Positions 42,670 through 54,649 of a stretch of 64,000 nucleotides of DNA are shown here, piece after piece; position 1 is the first letter of the stretch; the number at the start of each line of letters is the position of its first letter. The position numbers and the translations under genes are program-made. The notes beneath the pieces were generated by a model. It had not been told where the DNA came from. It did not search any database and worked only from the letters and a program-made list of their open reading frames with translations. Source of the DNA: Porpolomopsis calyptriformis (Eukaryota > Basidiomycota > Agaricomycetes > Agaricales > Hygrophoraceae); the NCBI GenBank assembly GCA_951640195.1, contig OX621171.1, positions 124,001 to 188,000 on the forward strand, written 5' to 3'.

Positions 42670-45600
42670 TCAATAGTCAGGTCTGGGTTTCTCCAGATAA
42701 GCGGAGTGGAACTCCGAGACGAGTTCCGAAGCATGTCCTAGCTCAGTAGCGAGGATCCATGAAGTTTCTTCATCGGTACCTTCATAGCCTTCCCAATGAA
42801 CCAAATACAATAATTTGCATAAGCAATGCCTATTATCAATTTTCGAGTCTAGGATTTCGGAGATCTCAAACTCTGGTTCTCTGTCTATGATTACTGGAGG
42901 AGGCGGAGGTTGTACTCAGTTCGGAATCGTATTTGGTGAGGCTGGTTCCAACTGTGATACATGAAAGACAGGATGGATAGCTTTCATAGAACTAGGCAAA
43001 CGGAGAGTATAGGAATGGGTTCCAACTTGGGCAATAACCTCGAAAGGACCTAAGTTCTTCTCCAAGAGTTTCTTGGAGGGTCTGGTAGTTCGGAAAAACT
43101 TGGCTTTTATGAAGGCTTGAGTTCCTATTTCGAAATCAGGGGCTGGAATGCGCTTTAAGTCAGCATAGTGCTGATAATGCTTTTGAGCTTCGGAGATGGT
43201 ATTTCAGAGTTTGGAGTGGAGTTCATCCAAATCAACAGCTAGTTCTCTGGCTCAAATGGAAGTAAGATCACGCTCAGGGTGTACTGAAATATTTGGATGA
43301 TAACCCTTGTTGGCGAAAAAAGGGGATATCCCAGTAGTATCATTTGGAGCGTTGTTATATGCGAATTCCGCAATAGCCAGGAGATGGGACCAGTTGTCCT
43401 GTTGATAGTTACAATACATCTGTAGGTATTGCTCCAAGGTTTGATTAACTCATTCAGTTTGTCCGTCACCTTTGGGATAGTACCCGGAGGTAAAATGGAG
43501 ACACATGTCAAGGACTTTACCCAATGACTGGAAAAAGCGGGAGACGAATTCCGAACCTCGGTCACAGGTGACATGTGAGGGAACTCCATGTTTGGAGAAT
43601 ACATGGACAAGGAAAAGTTGAGCAAGCTGAGGAGCAGTGATAGTGTCGAAGGTTGGTATGAAAATAGCTTGTTTGGAGAATCGATCAACAACAACAAGAA
43701 TAGTGGAGAATTCATCAGAGTTAGGGAGTTGCTTGATGAAATCCATGGAAATGGAATTCCAAGGCTTCTCCGGAATCGGGAGTTGCTTGAGCAAACCATA
43801 AGGCCGATGGCGAGGGACTTTAGACCTAGCGCACATAGTACAGGAGTTACAGTAGTCCTTTACAAAGGTCTGGCGTTCCAGCCAAGTGTATTCTCATTGG
43901 ATCAATTCAAGCATTTTGTTTTGACCGAAATGACCAGCAATTGGATAATCATGTTTCATACGCAAAATTTGAAGTTGTAAGTCATCTACATCGGGCACAT
44001 AGATACGACCATCATGACAAAGGAAACCAGAGGTGTTGATAGTCCATCAGAGATCAGAGTTGGCATCGGAGTTGGCATTGGAGTTGGATTCCGCAACCTT
44101 TAGGTGCTCCATAGCCACTGGATCATCACAAAGTGAATTCTGAATTTTCGAGTGGAGGGAGTCTACATCCATAATGAATGCAGCCTTTAACACTGGATCC
44201 AATAAGGATAAAGCTCGTAGGGACAAAGCCAGTTGCTCTGAGGTAAAAACCGGTCAGAGGTTCTGAGGATTGATACTGGCGTAGTCGCTATCTCCCTCTT
44301 TAGGATTTATGTCATATCGACGAGTTAAGAAGTCTGGTTTTGCTCCGAGTTTTCTGGGGCGAAAACAAATGATGAGATTAAAGCCTGATAAAAATTCAGA
44401 CCAACAAGCCTGACGCCGTGACAGGAGTTTGGTCGTAGAAAAGTATACCAAATTCTTGTGATCAGTGACAACGTCGACTGGGTCAGAAGAGCCTTCAAGG
44501 TAATGACGCCAGTTGCGAAAACTATCATGAATGGCTAATAGCTCCTTGTCATGGATATCATAGTTCAACTCCAGCGGAGTTAAAGTCCGAGAGTAGAATG
44601 CGATGGGATGTAATGATTCATCCTCAGTGTAAGTTGATAAGATGCCCGCTATAGTGTAATCGGAGGTATCTGTTTCTACCACCAGACGTGATCCCGGAGT
44701 GAAATTGACAAGAACAGGAGCGGAAGTGAAGGCCTGCTCCAGAGATTCAAATGCGAATTTGCATTGAGTATCAAAATTCCACGGAACATTTTTCCGGGTC
44801 AGTCACATAAGCGGAGATACCAATCCCGAGTAGTTGTTGATAAAACGTCTATAGAAATTCCCAAAACCTAAGAACAACTGGACATCCTTGATTTTCCGTG
44901 GTTCCGGCCAATCCAGGATAATTTGAACTTTGGCAGGGTCCATGGTAATTCCACCAGGGGAAAGGATAAATCCAAGGTATTCAATTGTATCTTGATGGAA
45001 GAAACATTTCTCCAGTTTTCTGAAAAGACTGTTAAGTCGGAGTCTTCAGAGTACCTTGCGGACATGTCTCCGATAATCCGCAACATTATCTGAGTAGATA
45101 AGGATATCGTCAAGAGATACTACAACGGAGATATCAGAGAGGTCAGAGAAAATCTCGTTCATGAAATGTTGAAATGTTGATGGGGCATTGCATAGACCTA
45201 AGGGTATAACCAAGAATTCAAAAGGACCATACCTGGTATAGAAAGTGGTTTTCCATTCATCCCCTTCCGCGATTCGTACATTGAAGTATCCAATTCACAA
45301 ATCAATTTTGGTGTAGATATGACCTTTGCTGGCACAGTCCAAGAGATTGGAGATGAGCGGAAGTGGGTAACGATCTTTCTTGGTGATTTTATTGATGCCT
45401 CGATAGTCCACGCATAAATGTAAGGAACCATCTTTCTTGCGGATGAAAACGATTGGAGCACCACCCGGAGATCCAGAGGAACGTATCCAACCTTTTCTAA
45501 GGTGTTCATCCAAGAATATACAAAGGGCTTCTTGTTCTGCAACAGAAAGAGAATAGATGCATCCCAGTGGAGGTGTCGTACCCTCCTCCAGATCAATATG

Positions 45601-46380
45601 GTGATTGCTATAACGATGAGGAGGAAGATGTTTAGATTTCCCTTCACTGAAAACATCAGCATAGTCATGATATTCCGGAGGAACTTTTGCGTAAAACATA
45701 GGGTCCGGAGGAACATTGGAGATGTCGACAGAATGCGCTTTTGAAATATCAGCAGCTTGAAGAACAAAGGACTGAGATCCTTCTTGCTTGCTAGCATGTA
45801 CAAAGGCGGCTGCCGAAATAATGAACACTGGAGGAAGTGAAGTCGGAGTCAGAGTTGGAGTCGGAGCTGGAGGGTCAAGCGGAGTTGCCTCAGAGGGCAT
45901 AGGTGTCGACAACGAAAACGAATACATCGGTTTTGGTGTCCCAAATGAAATACTGCTTGTAACCCAGTCAATCAATGGATTGTAGTGGGTAAGCCAGTTG
46001 AATCCAAGAACAGCAGAACATGATGCATCCAATGGAGTGACCAAAAACCCAATATCTAGAGTTTCTCCAGACGGAAATCAGATGGGGAGCATAACTCCCA
46101 TATCAATGGTTCTCCCTTGAGATCCATCAAATAATCGGAGTTGCTTTGGAGGAAGCGGAGATGTTTTGAGCTTGTTTCGATGGACAAAGTCAAAGTCCAA
46201 GAAACAATGTGTGGATCCTGAATCGATAAGAGTTGGAATAGATAACGAATCGATAAATAAAGTGATCAAAAAGGAATCAGAGCAAGGAACGGAAGCATTG
46301 AGCTTTACAATAGAAGACACAGGAACGGTTTCAATGCAGTCCACATTCCACATCTCATGTGGACTGCCTCCTATTTTTCC
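42670..46380 (-). pseudogene. pol: Gypsy-E pol: protease, RT, RNase H, integrase, chromodomain
   Basis: Single minus frame. Protease LIDSGSTHCF (about 46226), RT with SLDD instead of YLDD (about 45110), RNase H (ETDTSDYTIAG), integrase (D in SMDFIKQLP, D in TCDRGSEF, E in DGQTE), and a terminal chromodomain (YLVHWEGY, about 42790) ending at TGA 42670. In-frame TGA at 46075, 45292, about 45052, about 44800 and after DGQTE near 43450. Several align with Arg in related pols. It is reached from gag by a -1 shift. Confidence 0.88.
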
Positions 46381-47597
46381 GGAGCGGCCGGAGGGGTGCT
46401 CAGAATAGGAGTAGGGGATTCCTGAGTGGGTGGTTCGGCGACAGTAGTGGCACGTCCAGAAGCCTTCTTTGAAGTAGAGGAACCAGACTTTGGACATTCC
46501 TTTGCCATATGACCTGGGGATCCACAAAACATACACAAGTTGTTATCCAAACGACGTTTTCATTCGGCAGGAGTAAGCTTTCCATCTTTTCCGAGCTTAT
46601 TGGAGAGGTCAGGATGCTTTGGAGTTGAGGTAGTCAGAGTGGATTTCATAGGAGTTTTCTTGAAAGTAGAAGGTGTTGTTGGAGTTGAAGGCAGTTTAGG
46701 AGCATTCATCAGAGGTGCAGGAGCACGACCGGAGTCCCACTTAAGCTCTCCTTTACGTTCCCAATACCTAGCATCAATCATTTGAGCTAACTCCTTCATA
46801 GTTACCAACGTGGCTGGTTTTCCAACTTGAGACATTTGATCCTTGATTCAATCTGGAAGACCATGGTAAAAGATATGCCGCAGTGCTCCAATGTCCCATT
46901 GGACTTGAACCACTAGCCTATTGAAGTGCACAATATATTTGGTGATCCGTTGATTATCGAACATCTTCAAGGATTCCAATTCCGCTTTGGCAGTTCCTAT
47001 TGGGTCCAAAGGTCCGAATTGGTCCTGTAACTCGGAGCAGAACTCCGAGAAGTCCGAGAGAAACAATGGAGGGTTAGGAATAGTCTCCAAAAGGTAAGGT
47101 TCAAATAAAGATAACGCCATTCCCTTCAGAAATGACATAGCGTAATTAACCTTAGCTTCATCAGAAGTAAACGCAGAAGGCCTATCCTTGAAATTCAATT
47201 GAAGTTGAACCAGGAAAGGTCGGAGTTTCATCGGATCAGAGCCGTCAAAAGGATCAGGCTCTTGGACTTTGGATTTTGCGGGTTTGGCTCCAGAACAAGC
47301 TTGAACGATGGTGGCAATATTTTGAAAAGCCATGATCAATCTCTCTTCAGCTGTCTCCTGTTCCGGAGCTTCTTGAGTTGGCTGGACTTGAGGTGTTTCT
47401 TCAACTGAAGTTGATGCTTGACCTTGAGTAGTCCGCGGAGTTATAGGTCATAATGGATTTTCTCGATCATGAAAAGCAGTAGGAAGCCTTTCAGATATAT
47501 GCGTAGTCGGAGACACAGGACTTGTTTCGGAGTTGGTCAGAGATAATCGACTTCTAGTTGAAAATCCCATAAAACCTTCAAGAGTGCGTTGTGTCAT
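46371..47597 (-). pseudogene. gag: Gypsy-E gag
   Basis: ATG 47597 (MTQRTLEGFMGFSTRS) to TAG 46371-46373. It has a Gln/Glu-rich N-terminus, a capsid-like region (DPFDGSDPMKLRPFLVQLQL...) and a CCHC knuckle CMFCGSPGHMAKEC (about 46528). Three in-frame TGA/TAA codons (about 47449, 46851, 46560) interrupt it. The final codons are GAA AAA TAG, and pol is open one base back, so a P-site slip on the A-run at the stop would give Gag-Pol. Confidence 0.85.
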
Positions 47598-47619
47598 CGT
47601 AAATAAAAACCCGAGCTAG

Positions 47620-47630
47620 AGACAGAATAT
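47620..47630 (-). promoter_or_regulatory. Gypsy-E self-complementary primer-binding site
   Basis: The minus strand reads ATATTCTGTCT two bases after the 5' LTR. It is the exact 11-nt complement of AGACAGAATAT in the LTR (47699-47709), which lies 33 nt after the TATATAAG box (47742-47735). Confidence 0.72.
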
Positions 47631-47632
47631 AC

Positions 47633-47888
47633 TGTTAGGTCTGAAGTTTCAGAGTTGATTTCAGAGATTGGAGTTGGATAAACGACGAGACTTAGTTGAT
47701 ATTCTGTCTACAGATACAGGGAAAAAATGCAGTACTTATATACCTGCTAGATAATTATATCTGAGACATAGTAATAACAGAGCACGTCATAAGTAGGAAA
47801 CATGTGAAAAGTACGGAGTGTTCGGAGTTGTTGGAGTAATCGGAGTTCATCAGAATTCATCGGAGTTTGCCGGAACTGGGATGTAACA
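47633..47888 (-). repeat. Gypsy-E 5' LTR
   Basis: 256 bp. CGG at 47814, 47823, 47841, 47861 and 47871, with TGG at 47832 and CAG at 47851, all in the same register as the other copy. TATA box on the minus strand at 47742-47735. Confidence 0.94.
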
Positions 47889-50800
47889 GCTTCATGTATA
47901 CTTCTTCCTTGAGGGGAGTATTGAGGTAAGCACTTTTGATATCAACCTGGTGGATCTCCCAGTCTAATTGGGCTGCTAGGGCAAGTATGACTTAGACGGA
48001 TAGCATTTTGGCAGTGGAGGAGAATGTTTCAGTGTAGTTGATGCCATATGTTTGATAGTGACTACCTACTATGATTCGTACATGGTGGGATTTAACAATG
48101 TCATCAGCATTTCATTTTTCTCTCAAGACTTCAGAGTGTGGGATTACTGGTTTTCCTGGTGGTAAGTCAACAATTTTCCAAGTGTGGAGTTTCTGTAGCT
48201 AGCCTATTTCATACATAAGTGTGTTATTCCATGCTTGACTATGAGGGCCTTCAAGAGCCTCAGTCATTGAGGATGGTTCAGTTCCCATGGATCCAGCAAT
48301 GGCATATAATGGGTCTAGGCATTCATCATTGGGTGTAAGTAGAACTACATCCTCCATCTTGTTCATTGAGGTCAAGGTCTATTTCACAGATGAATGCTTT
48401 GGCATACATTATAGCAGCTGGCTTATATATGCCTTTCTGCATGTTGCAATATAATCCAGGTGGTAGGCGTGCATGCATTCCTCATCCATATGTAGGTTCA
48501 GCATCAGGGATTCCATCAGCAGGTGGGGTAGTAGGCTTGGGGGGTTTCAGTGGTTTGTGCTCAGGCTTTTCATTATCGGTAGGTTCCTCAAGCTGGTTGG
48601 GAGGGGGTTGTAAGACCTTCTCCATCTCCTCGTCATCCAAGATATCACCAGGGATGACAAGATTTTCATCCCCAATGGTTCATGACTCTTCAGAATTGAA
48701 GACAATGTCTCTTTCCACACTGACAGATTATTTTCCAGGCCAGTAAATTCAGAAGCCTTTGCTTTCTGAGTTGTATCCAACAAAGCAGCCTTTTCATGCA
48801 TGTTCATCCAGTTTGCTAGCTTGCAGGTCCTTTACATAGGCTGCAGCACCAAACTCATGGATTCCACCCAGGAATAGCTTCTTATCCTACACTATTTCAT
48901 ATAGTGTCTTACTATTCAGTGCTCAGGTCTCTATTCTGTTTTCTAGCCAGATGCAGTAGTGTATGGCTTTGGCCCAGAGAAAATGAGGTAGTCCAGATGC
49001 AATAAGTAGGGCACAGGCATGCTCAGCATGAGTACACATACCCTGCTCAGAGACTCTATCTTGTTGAGGGGAATTATGAACAGTGAGTTCTCATTTTGTT
49101 CCTTTTATTCTAAGATGGTGATTGAATTTGCTACTTAGGAATTCTCCCCCTCAATCGCATCAGAGGAATTTGGTAAGTGCACCATCATATTGGGTATGAA
49201 TGGCAGCTTCATCCCTTTTGTAGGCCTCAAATGTTTCGCTTTTCTTCCCAAGGAAGTAAACCTTTGTTTCCTGGGAGTAGTCATCTTTGCAGAAGGCCGC
49301 ATAGTGTTTTCTGGCAAGGCTCTGCACTGATGCAGGGCCCCAGAGGTCCCAGTGGATGCATTCACCATATCATGTCACTCGGGTGAGTGACTCTTTTGGG
49401 AATGGTTTTTATGAGGCTTTTGCATTCACACATAGCTCACAAAACTCTTCCTTTGAGAGTGGGTCAATCTTGATTCCCAGTATTGTTCCATTGGTTACCA
49501 TGTGTTTGACTGCAGGTACTGTTACATGGCCAAGCTTCCAGTGAGCCTGCATGAGGGTCATTTTTATAACCATGGCATTTGCCTGATCACACTGGGTTTC
49601 CATCCCAGTCATGATCCTATACAAATCCTGGGAACACAGTATTCTGGCTATTATATGGCCAAGTGGGTGGGTAACAATGGCATAGTCTTTCTCAAAGACT
49701 ACAGATTTGGCAGCCTGCGCTAGGCAGCTAACTGAGATGAGGGTAAATGCTAGGTCAGGAGCATACACACAGTCCCTTAGTATGACTGATGAAGATGAAT
49801 CTCTGTTAGGCAGGTTAATTGTAACATCACCTATACTGATTGCTTTGAAGGTCCTCCCATCTGCAGTTTTGATTTCCTGGTTGATTAGTGAATACTTTTT
49901 GAACCTTTCTTTATTTGGACCCAAGTGATGATTCATGCCACTGCCAAGGATGACTTCAGATGCCAGGTGGGCCTTGGAGATGAAGGCTCTAAAGTCTGAT
50001 GTGCACATGAAGGCAAAAAGGGTGTGAGTCTCAGGTGCCTTGGCCACATTGGCTACCTCAGCCTTTTTCTTTGCTTTCAGTTAATGCAGGCCTTGCCCTT
50101 CCATCCTGCCTCTAGGTGCATAGCAAGTTGCCTTGAAATGGCTAGTCCTTTAGCAGTTATAGTATTTCTTAGTTGTCTGCTTCTCATTTCATTTAGAGCC
50201 TGAGGCCCCATCCCAACTCTGTGAAGCAAACATCGCAGCCTCAGCCATTTTCCTTTGGCTGCTAGCAACCAAGTGATGCTCCACTTCCTGGATAAATACA
50301 GATGCTAGATTATCTGGTTTGATTGACAATCCAGTGACCTTCATAGTAGTCTCAATGGTTTGGATTGTTGGCTGGTATATCTTGGGCATGGATGATATCA
50401 TGATGCTAATGTGTGTTGGCTCTAAGACAGGTGAGCTCGTCACTCTTAAGTATTCAACCCATTCAGTCATCATTGCAAGGTGGGCCTTGAGCTCCACAAG
50501 ATTGGTTTTTGGGTCAGGGGATGATGCACATTTCATACTTTGGAGTGCATTGAGAATGTCAATTTAATATAAGATGCTTGTCATGGTTGCATCAGCTTTA
50601 ACTGTATCCCACATCTCTTTTGTAGTGGTGAGCTGCATGATTTTCTGTGATAAGTGTGGGGATGTGGACAGCAAGATAAGATGCTGAGCAAGATACTCTT
50701 GCTGTTCAAAATCCATGATTCTCTTTTCTTTCGCTTCTATTTAGTCTTCTATTGTGGGTTTCCTAGCAGCATGGGGAACTCCTCCAGTTTCTGGGTAAGA

Positions 50801-50959
50801 GGTGGGCTTCTTAGCATAACCCTCTAAATGGGCTATGAGACCCTTTGAGCCTATTGCTTGTTTGGCTCATAGTTCATAATCAGCCCAGTTAGTTCCATCA
50901 TCTCAAAGTTTCAGGATGACAAGCAATTGAGAGTTGGAAGTGAGTAAAGAGTCTGACAT
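47889..50959 (-). pseudogene. Copia gag, protease, integrase and RT N-terminus
   Basis: ATG 50959 (MSDSLLTSNSQLLVI). The gag has a damaged zinc knuckle near 50145 (YYNC-stop-RTSHFKATC; first Cys is Tyr). Protease reads LGSG where LDSG is expected. The integrase GAG-pre region (HWKLGHV, CELCVNAK) and core follow (about 48800-49560). The RT begins TYGINYTETFS and runs to EEVYMK, where Gypsy-E interrupts it. More than 15 stops. Confidence 0.82.
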
Positions 50960-50983
50960 AACTACTAGGGCTTGATAACCTAT

Positions 50984-51085
50984 TGAGATAATCTTCTGGT
51001 AAAAGTCATGTTGGGATGAAATACTGAGATTACATAATACAGACAAGATGTAGATGTACCAATGAGTGATTGCCTATCCTCAACA
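50984..51085 (-). repeat. Possible Copia 5' LTR (short)
   Basis: The minus strand from 51085 begins TGTTGAGGATAG and may end ...ATTATCTCA, followed by GGTTATCAAGCCC, which resembles an initiator-Met-type primer site. No second copy is in the window, so the limits are tentative. Confidence 0.35.
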
Positions 51086-51356
51086 CCCCCATACCCCTAC
51101 ACTAGCTAACCCAGTGTGCCCTTCTGCTTAGTAGAATGCTAATCCAATACCTTGTCTGGCTTCTCTAATTCCTGGCCTCAGTGCATGCCTCTTGCTATTG
51201 TTCCACTTGTCTCAACAACCTCATTTTTTCTTATCACCCTTCTGTATTCAGCTTGTTATTGTTGCCTCATTGCTTTTTATTATCACTATTCCACTTGTTG
51301 TTGCCTCATTGATTTCATGTGGGACTAGGTTTTGTTGCAACAATAAATGCAATATA

Positions 51357-54238
51357 CAGTGTAATACACCTCCTTCGCACATGACTTTTAACTTGTGTCT
51401 CAACATCACCTCAGCCTCATTTTCTGTGAATATTTGTTGGTATTGCATGAAAGAGTGTCAGAACTATTTACCAACATGATTGATACATTTTTTAATAGTA
51501 GGTGGAAGTCCTGACAAAAGAAACATAGGATTCTTGAAGCTGTCACAATTAACATATCCTTTGCACAACTGTGACCATCTGTCACATGTTGCAATCGATA
51601 ACCACCGCATCCATATCAACACCCACTACAACCTCTCCTGCAGCTCCAGACAGGTCAGAAAGCTGCAGTTTCTTCTGCCAAGCTGGTTTCTTGGGCCACT
51701 CCCTCTTTGGAACACCCTCAGACCCCAACTGCTCACATTTGGCCTCCCATTCTTTTACCTGGATATCATAAACTCGTTTGATCTCTTCCCACTCAGCTGC
51801 AACTGCTGCTTTAGCATCCCGCTTTGTGGTCCTCTTGGCCACCTTCTGCTCCTTATTAGCTGCCTCATCCTGCTTTCGCTGTGCCATGGTCACTAATCAC
51901 TCATGAATTTCGTCAGAAGTGAGGCAGAGTCCCTTCCCATCAAAAAGCAAGGTGTGGTCATCTTTTTTTTGATTTTCTTCAGAGTTCAATGCTTCGTTGA
52001 GCTTGCTGAGTGTCAGATTTTGGACAACCAGTTGTGCTGTTAGACCCTCTTCGATGTGTTCGCAGGCTACAAGGTTTTGCTAAGCATATCGGAGACTTTG
52101 TGTCAAGTGAGTAATATGGTCATGTAGTGCAGCAAGGTCACTTGAAGAGGATGGGCTAGGCTTGTCCAAAAGTGTCCAATCAGGTTGGCAAAGGGCAGGG
52201 GGTGTCTCCAGTACAGGTGCCGGAATATTTGATAGTGAGTTCATTCTTGCTTTCAAGACAAGAAATGATCCTGATGAAGTTGATGCTAGAGAAATCTCTA
52301 TCATCCTCATGCATTTCAAAGGAGTAAATAGGGTGGGGTTGATCATAGCATCAAGTGTTTGGCGGCACATGGGAGTGATATTCGAGGGTAGTTGAGCCTG
52401 CTGGTGAGTCTCATTGTGTTTATCAAATGGTGTCGGAGGGTGAGTATGAAATGCTGCCATGATGCAGTGGACAGGACTTGTTTGAGGCAATGGAAAGGTA
52501 CCTCTTGTTGAGTGTGCAACACTTGGCTTGAGCTGTCGTTCAGATATGACACTCAGATTGAATGGATAGATACCAGTGGCACGAAAGGCTGCCTTGACAG
52601 TCTCTGGGTCAAATGCCTTGAGATATGCATAACCAAAGATGCCAGTAAAGTCCCCTTTTCCCACTTTCTGCCTATTCTTCTCTTCAAAATGATTAATCCC
52701 CTCCTTCCATTTCTCCTTCATCTTTGCAAAGCATACAACATCAAGCCCTTGGAGGGCATGGGTGCAATGAGGTGGGTATGCAAGCAATACAATATTGTTG
52801 GTCCGCACAAAGTCAACAACATCCAGTGTATAGTGGGAATTGTGGCCATCTAGTAATAGTATTCGTGGCTGCCCTGCAGCCTTCTCCTTTGTTTGTGCAT
52901 CAAAGACCTTTTTGATCCACTTGCGTGCATGGGCACCATTAGTCCAACCATTTTCCGATCGAGAGATACTGATGGATATAATGAGATATAAAGACAAGTA
53001 CAGGTAAGGTGAGTACTCACATAGCATTTGCAACATTGTCTTGACACCATTTGCTCATTATGTTTTGTCCTTTGTAGATAATCATAGGAGTAAGCGTCGT
53101 GCCATCTGCACAAATTGTAACAAGTGCTGTAACATTGTCACGATCCCCCCTGCCCTGCTTGTGTTGAGTCTTGGTTCCTCGTGAGCCAACAACTCATTGT
53201 GTTCCTTGATTGGCTAGTGGGAATCCACTCTCATCCATCCCATAGATACAATCAGGTGAGGTCTCCAGTTTAACGATAAACTTCTCCACCAACTCGTACC
53301 ATCCTCTCACAACCTCAGGGTTCAAGGACTTTGCATGGTTTACTCCAGTGAGTAGACAGTTCTTGATGGAAGCACCCTAGAAAATTAAACACCCATTGCT
53401 TCCCTACAGCTTTGAAGTTAATTTCACAAAAACTGGGTGATCCATCTTTGCGTGCTCAATGAGCCTGAAGGAGGGCATTAGCTTATGATTCGATCGTCTG
53501 ATGATTAGGAGGGAATCCCCAGTCCGCTAATTCTTTGATGAAGTCTACCAGTATACGTTCCTCATGTGGTTTGATTTTCTGCTTCTTTGAATTGAATGAC
53601 CTCATTGTATCGCATTCTTGACCCTTTTGAATAGAATTGATGTGGTCCATCATTGTTCTGTGAGGGACAGCAAATTCTTCAGCAATAGCACATCCACTTC
53701 TGCACCCACTACACTGCTTCTGCTCTATATATGCTGCCACAGCCTCCTGGAGTCTTTGGTCCTTCTTCTCAGCCTGAATAAGCTTCTTGACATGGTCAGA
53801 GATAGTATGCTTGACCATAGCAGAATATCAGGATCAAGGGAATAGTGTGGGAACTGAAAGCACATGTCACGCGCAGAGATGCTCAACAAAAACACATCTC
53901 CCTTCCTCAGTTTGTGCTTAGATTGTTACCATGTATAGGAAGCTTTTGTGGAGAAAAGGCTTAGCTTTATACTCAGACTTTTTCTAGATTTTTTAGCAAA
54001 GCCAATATTGCACAAATGAGCCTCAAAAAGTAACAAGGCACTATTTGTAGTATACAAACATATATTTATGGGCACATATCATGCAATATCCTATCAATTC
54101 AGACCAAATTTTTCCTCAAGATGTATCTTTCATGGACAAACATGTCACTAAATTATCCTGTCAGTAGGCAAAGAATTGTGGCCATGACAAAAGTTTGTAC
54201 AAATGAGGTGTCATGTGTGAAGGAGGTGTATTACACTG
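51357..54238 (-). mobile_element. Pogo/Tc1-mariner-type DNA transposon
   Basis: 29-bp terminal inverted repeats (CAGTGTAATACACCTCCTTC... at 51357 and its reverse complement ending at 54238) differ at one CpG-type site. TA lies immediately outside each end (51355-51356, 54239-54240), the TA target duplication of this superfamily. The element is 2882 bp and holds one spliced transposase gene on the minus strand. Confidence 0.93.
51582..53818 (-). pseudogene. Pogo-like transposase, spliced, disrupted
   Basis: ATG 53818 (MVKHTISDHVKKLIQ). The N-terminal helix-turn-helix/CENP-B-like region is followed by a DDE-type core with MDESGFPL (first Asp), LLLDGHNSH (second) and QGLDVVCF (third, Asp): a DDD set as in pogo/Tigger/jerky families. 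A 52-nt intron (52969-53020, GTGAGT...CAG) separates NVANA from SRSENGWTNG. A basic/acidic coiled tail ends with VPKREWPKKP. Stops near 53485, 53453 and 53197 and a frameshift near 53325 break the 5' half, while the 3' half (ORF 52080-53036) stays open. An internal stop at 52080 precedes the tail. Confidence 0.85.
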
Positions 54239-54649
54239 TACATCAGTAAAACCCAGTTAGCTATGTAGTAATATATAGCTTAGTCATATTTCCTCATAGT
54301 GCCATAGTAGGTTATAGCGACAAAGCTATGTCCCAATTTTATATCAATATATAGTTCCTTATGTCAATTCTATAGCACTACATACCTCACTGTGCCTATC
54401 TATAGTGCACTGTAGAGAATACACAACTATATATCATTGTGTAGCTCAGCTAAGAATCAGTTAGGCCCAGTATTTATTCTGCATTACTCACTCAATTAAA
54501 TTATGTTGGTTGCAAAAAAGAGAAATGTCATTGCAACAAGACAGCTAGTTACTAGCTACTATCCCAGTAAACCATTCAGTCGAGAACCAGATCCATGTTG
54601 AAATTGCTGTCATGCTTCTTCACTCCTGATCAGAGCCTGGGTCAAATCC
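54239..54649. other. AT-rich spacer, no gene seen
   Basis: About 410 bp right of the pogo element. Several short TATAG-rich repeats (ATAGCTTAG, CTATAGTGC) are present but no supported coding or structural signal. Confidence 0.5.

Larger units (their letters stand above)
41490..47888 (-). mobile_element. Gypsy-E: chromodomain LTR retrotransposon with antisense Zn2Cys6-like gene
   Basis: Two 256-bp LTRs (41490-41745, 47633-47888; TGTTA...TAACA, the left end decayed to TAATA) flanked by perfect GCTTC duplications. The minus strand carries gag and pol with integrase and chromodomain. The plus strand carries a spliced accessory gene (41916-42590) next to the 3' LTR. LTRs are highly similar, so insertion is fairly recent, yet pol has several TGA stops. 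Confidence 0.95.
41025..51085 (-). mobile_element. Copia retrotransposon, degenerate and 3'-truncated, split by Gypsy-E
   Basis: Minus-strand order gag, protease, integrase, RT, the Ty1/Copia arrangement. It starts near 50959. Gypsy-E interrupts the RT at 41490-47888 with a perfect GCTTC duplication. After the RT the element stops at about 41025 next to the NACHT gene; RNase H and the 3' LTR are missing. Many in-frame stops. Confidence 0.82.
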
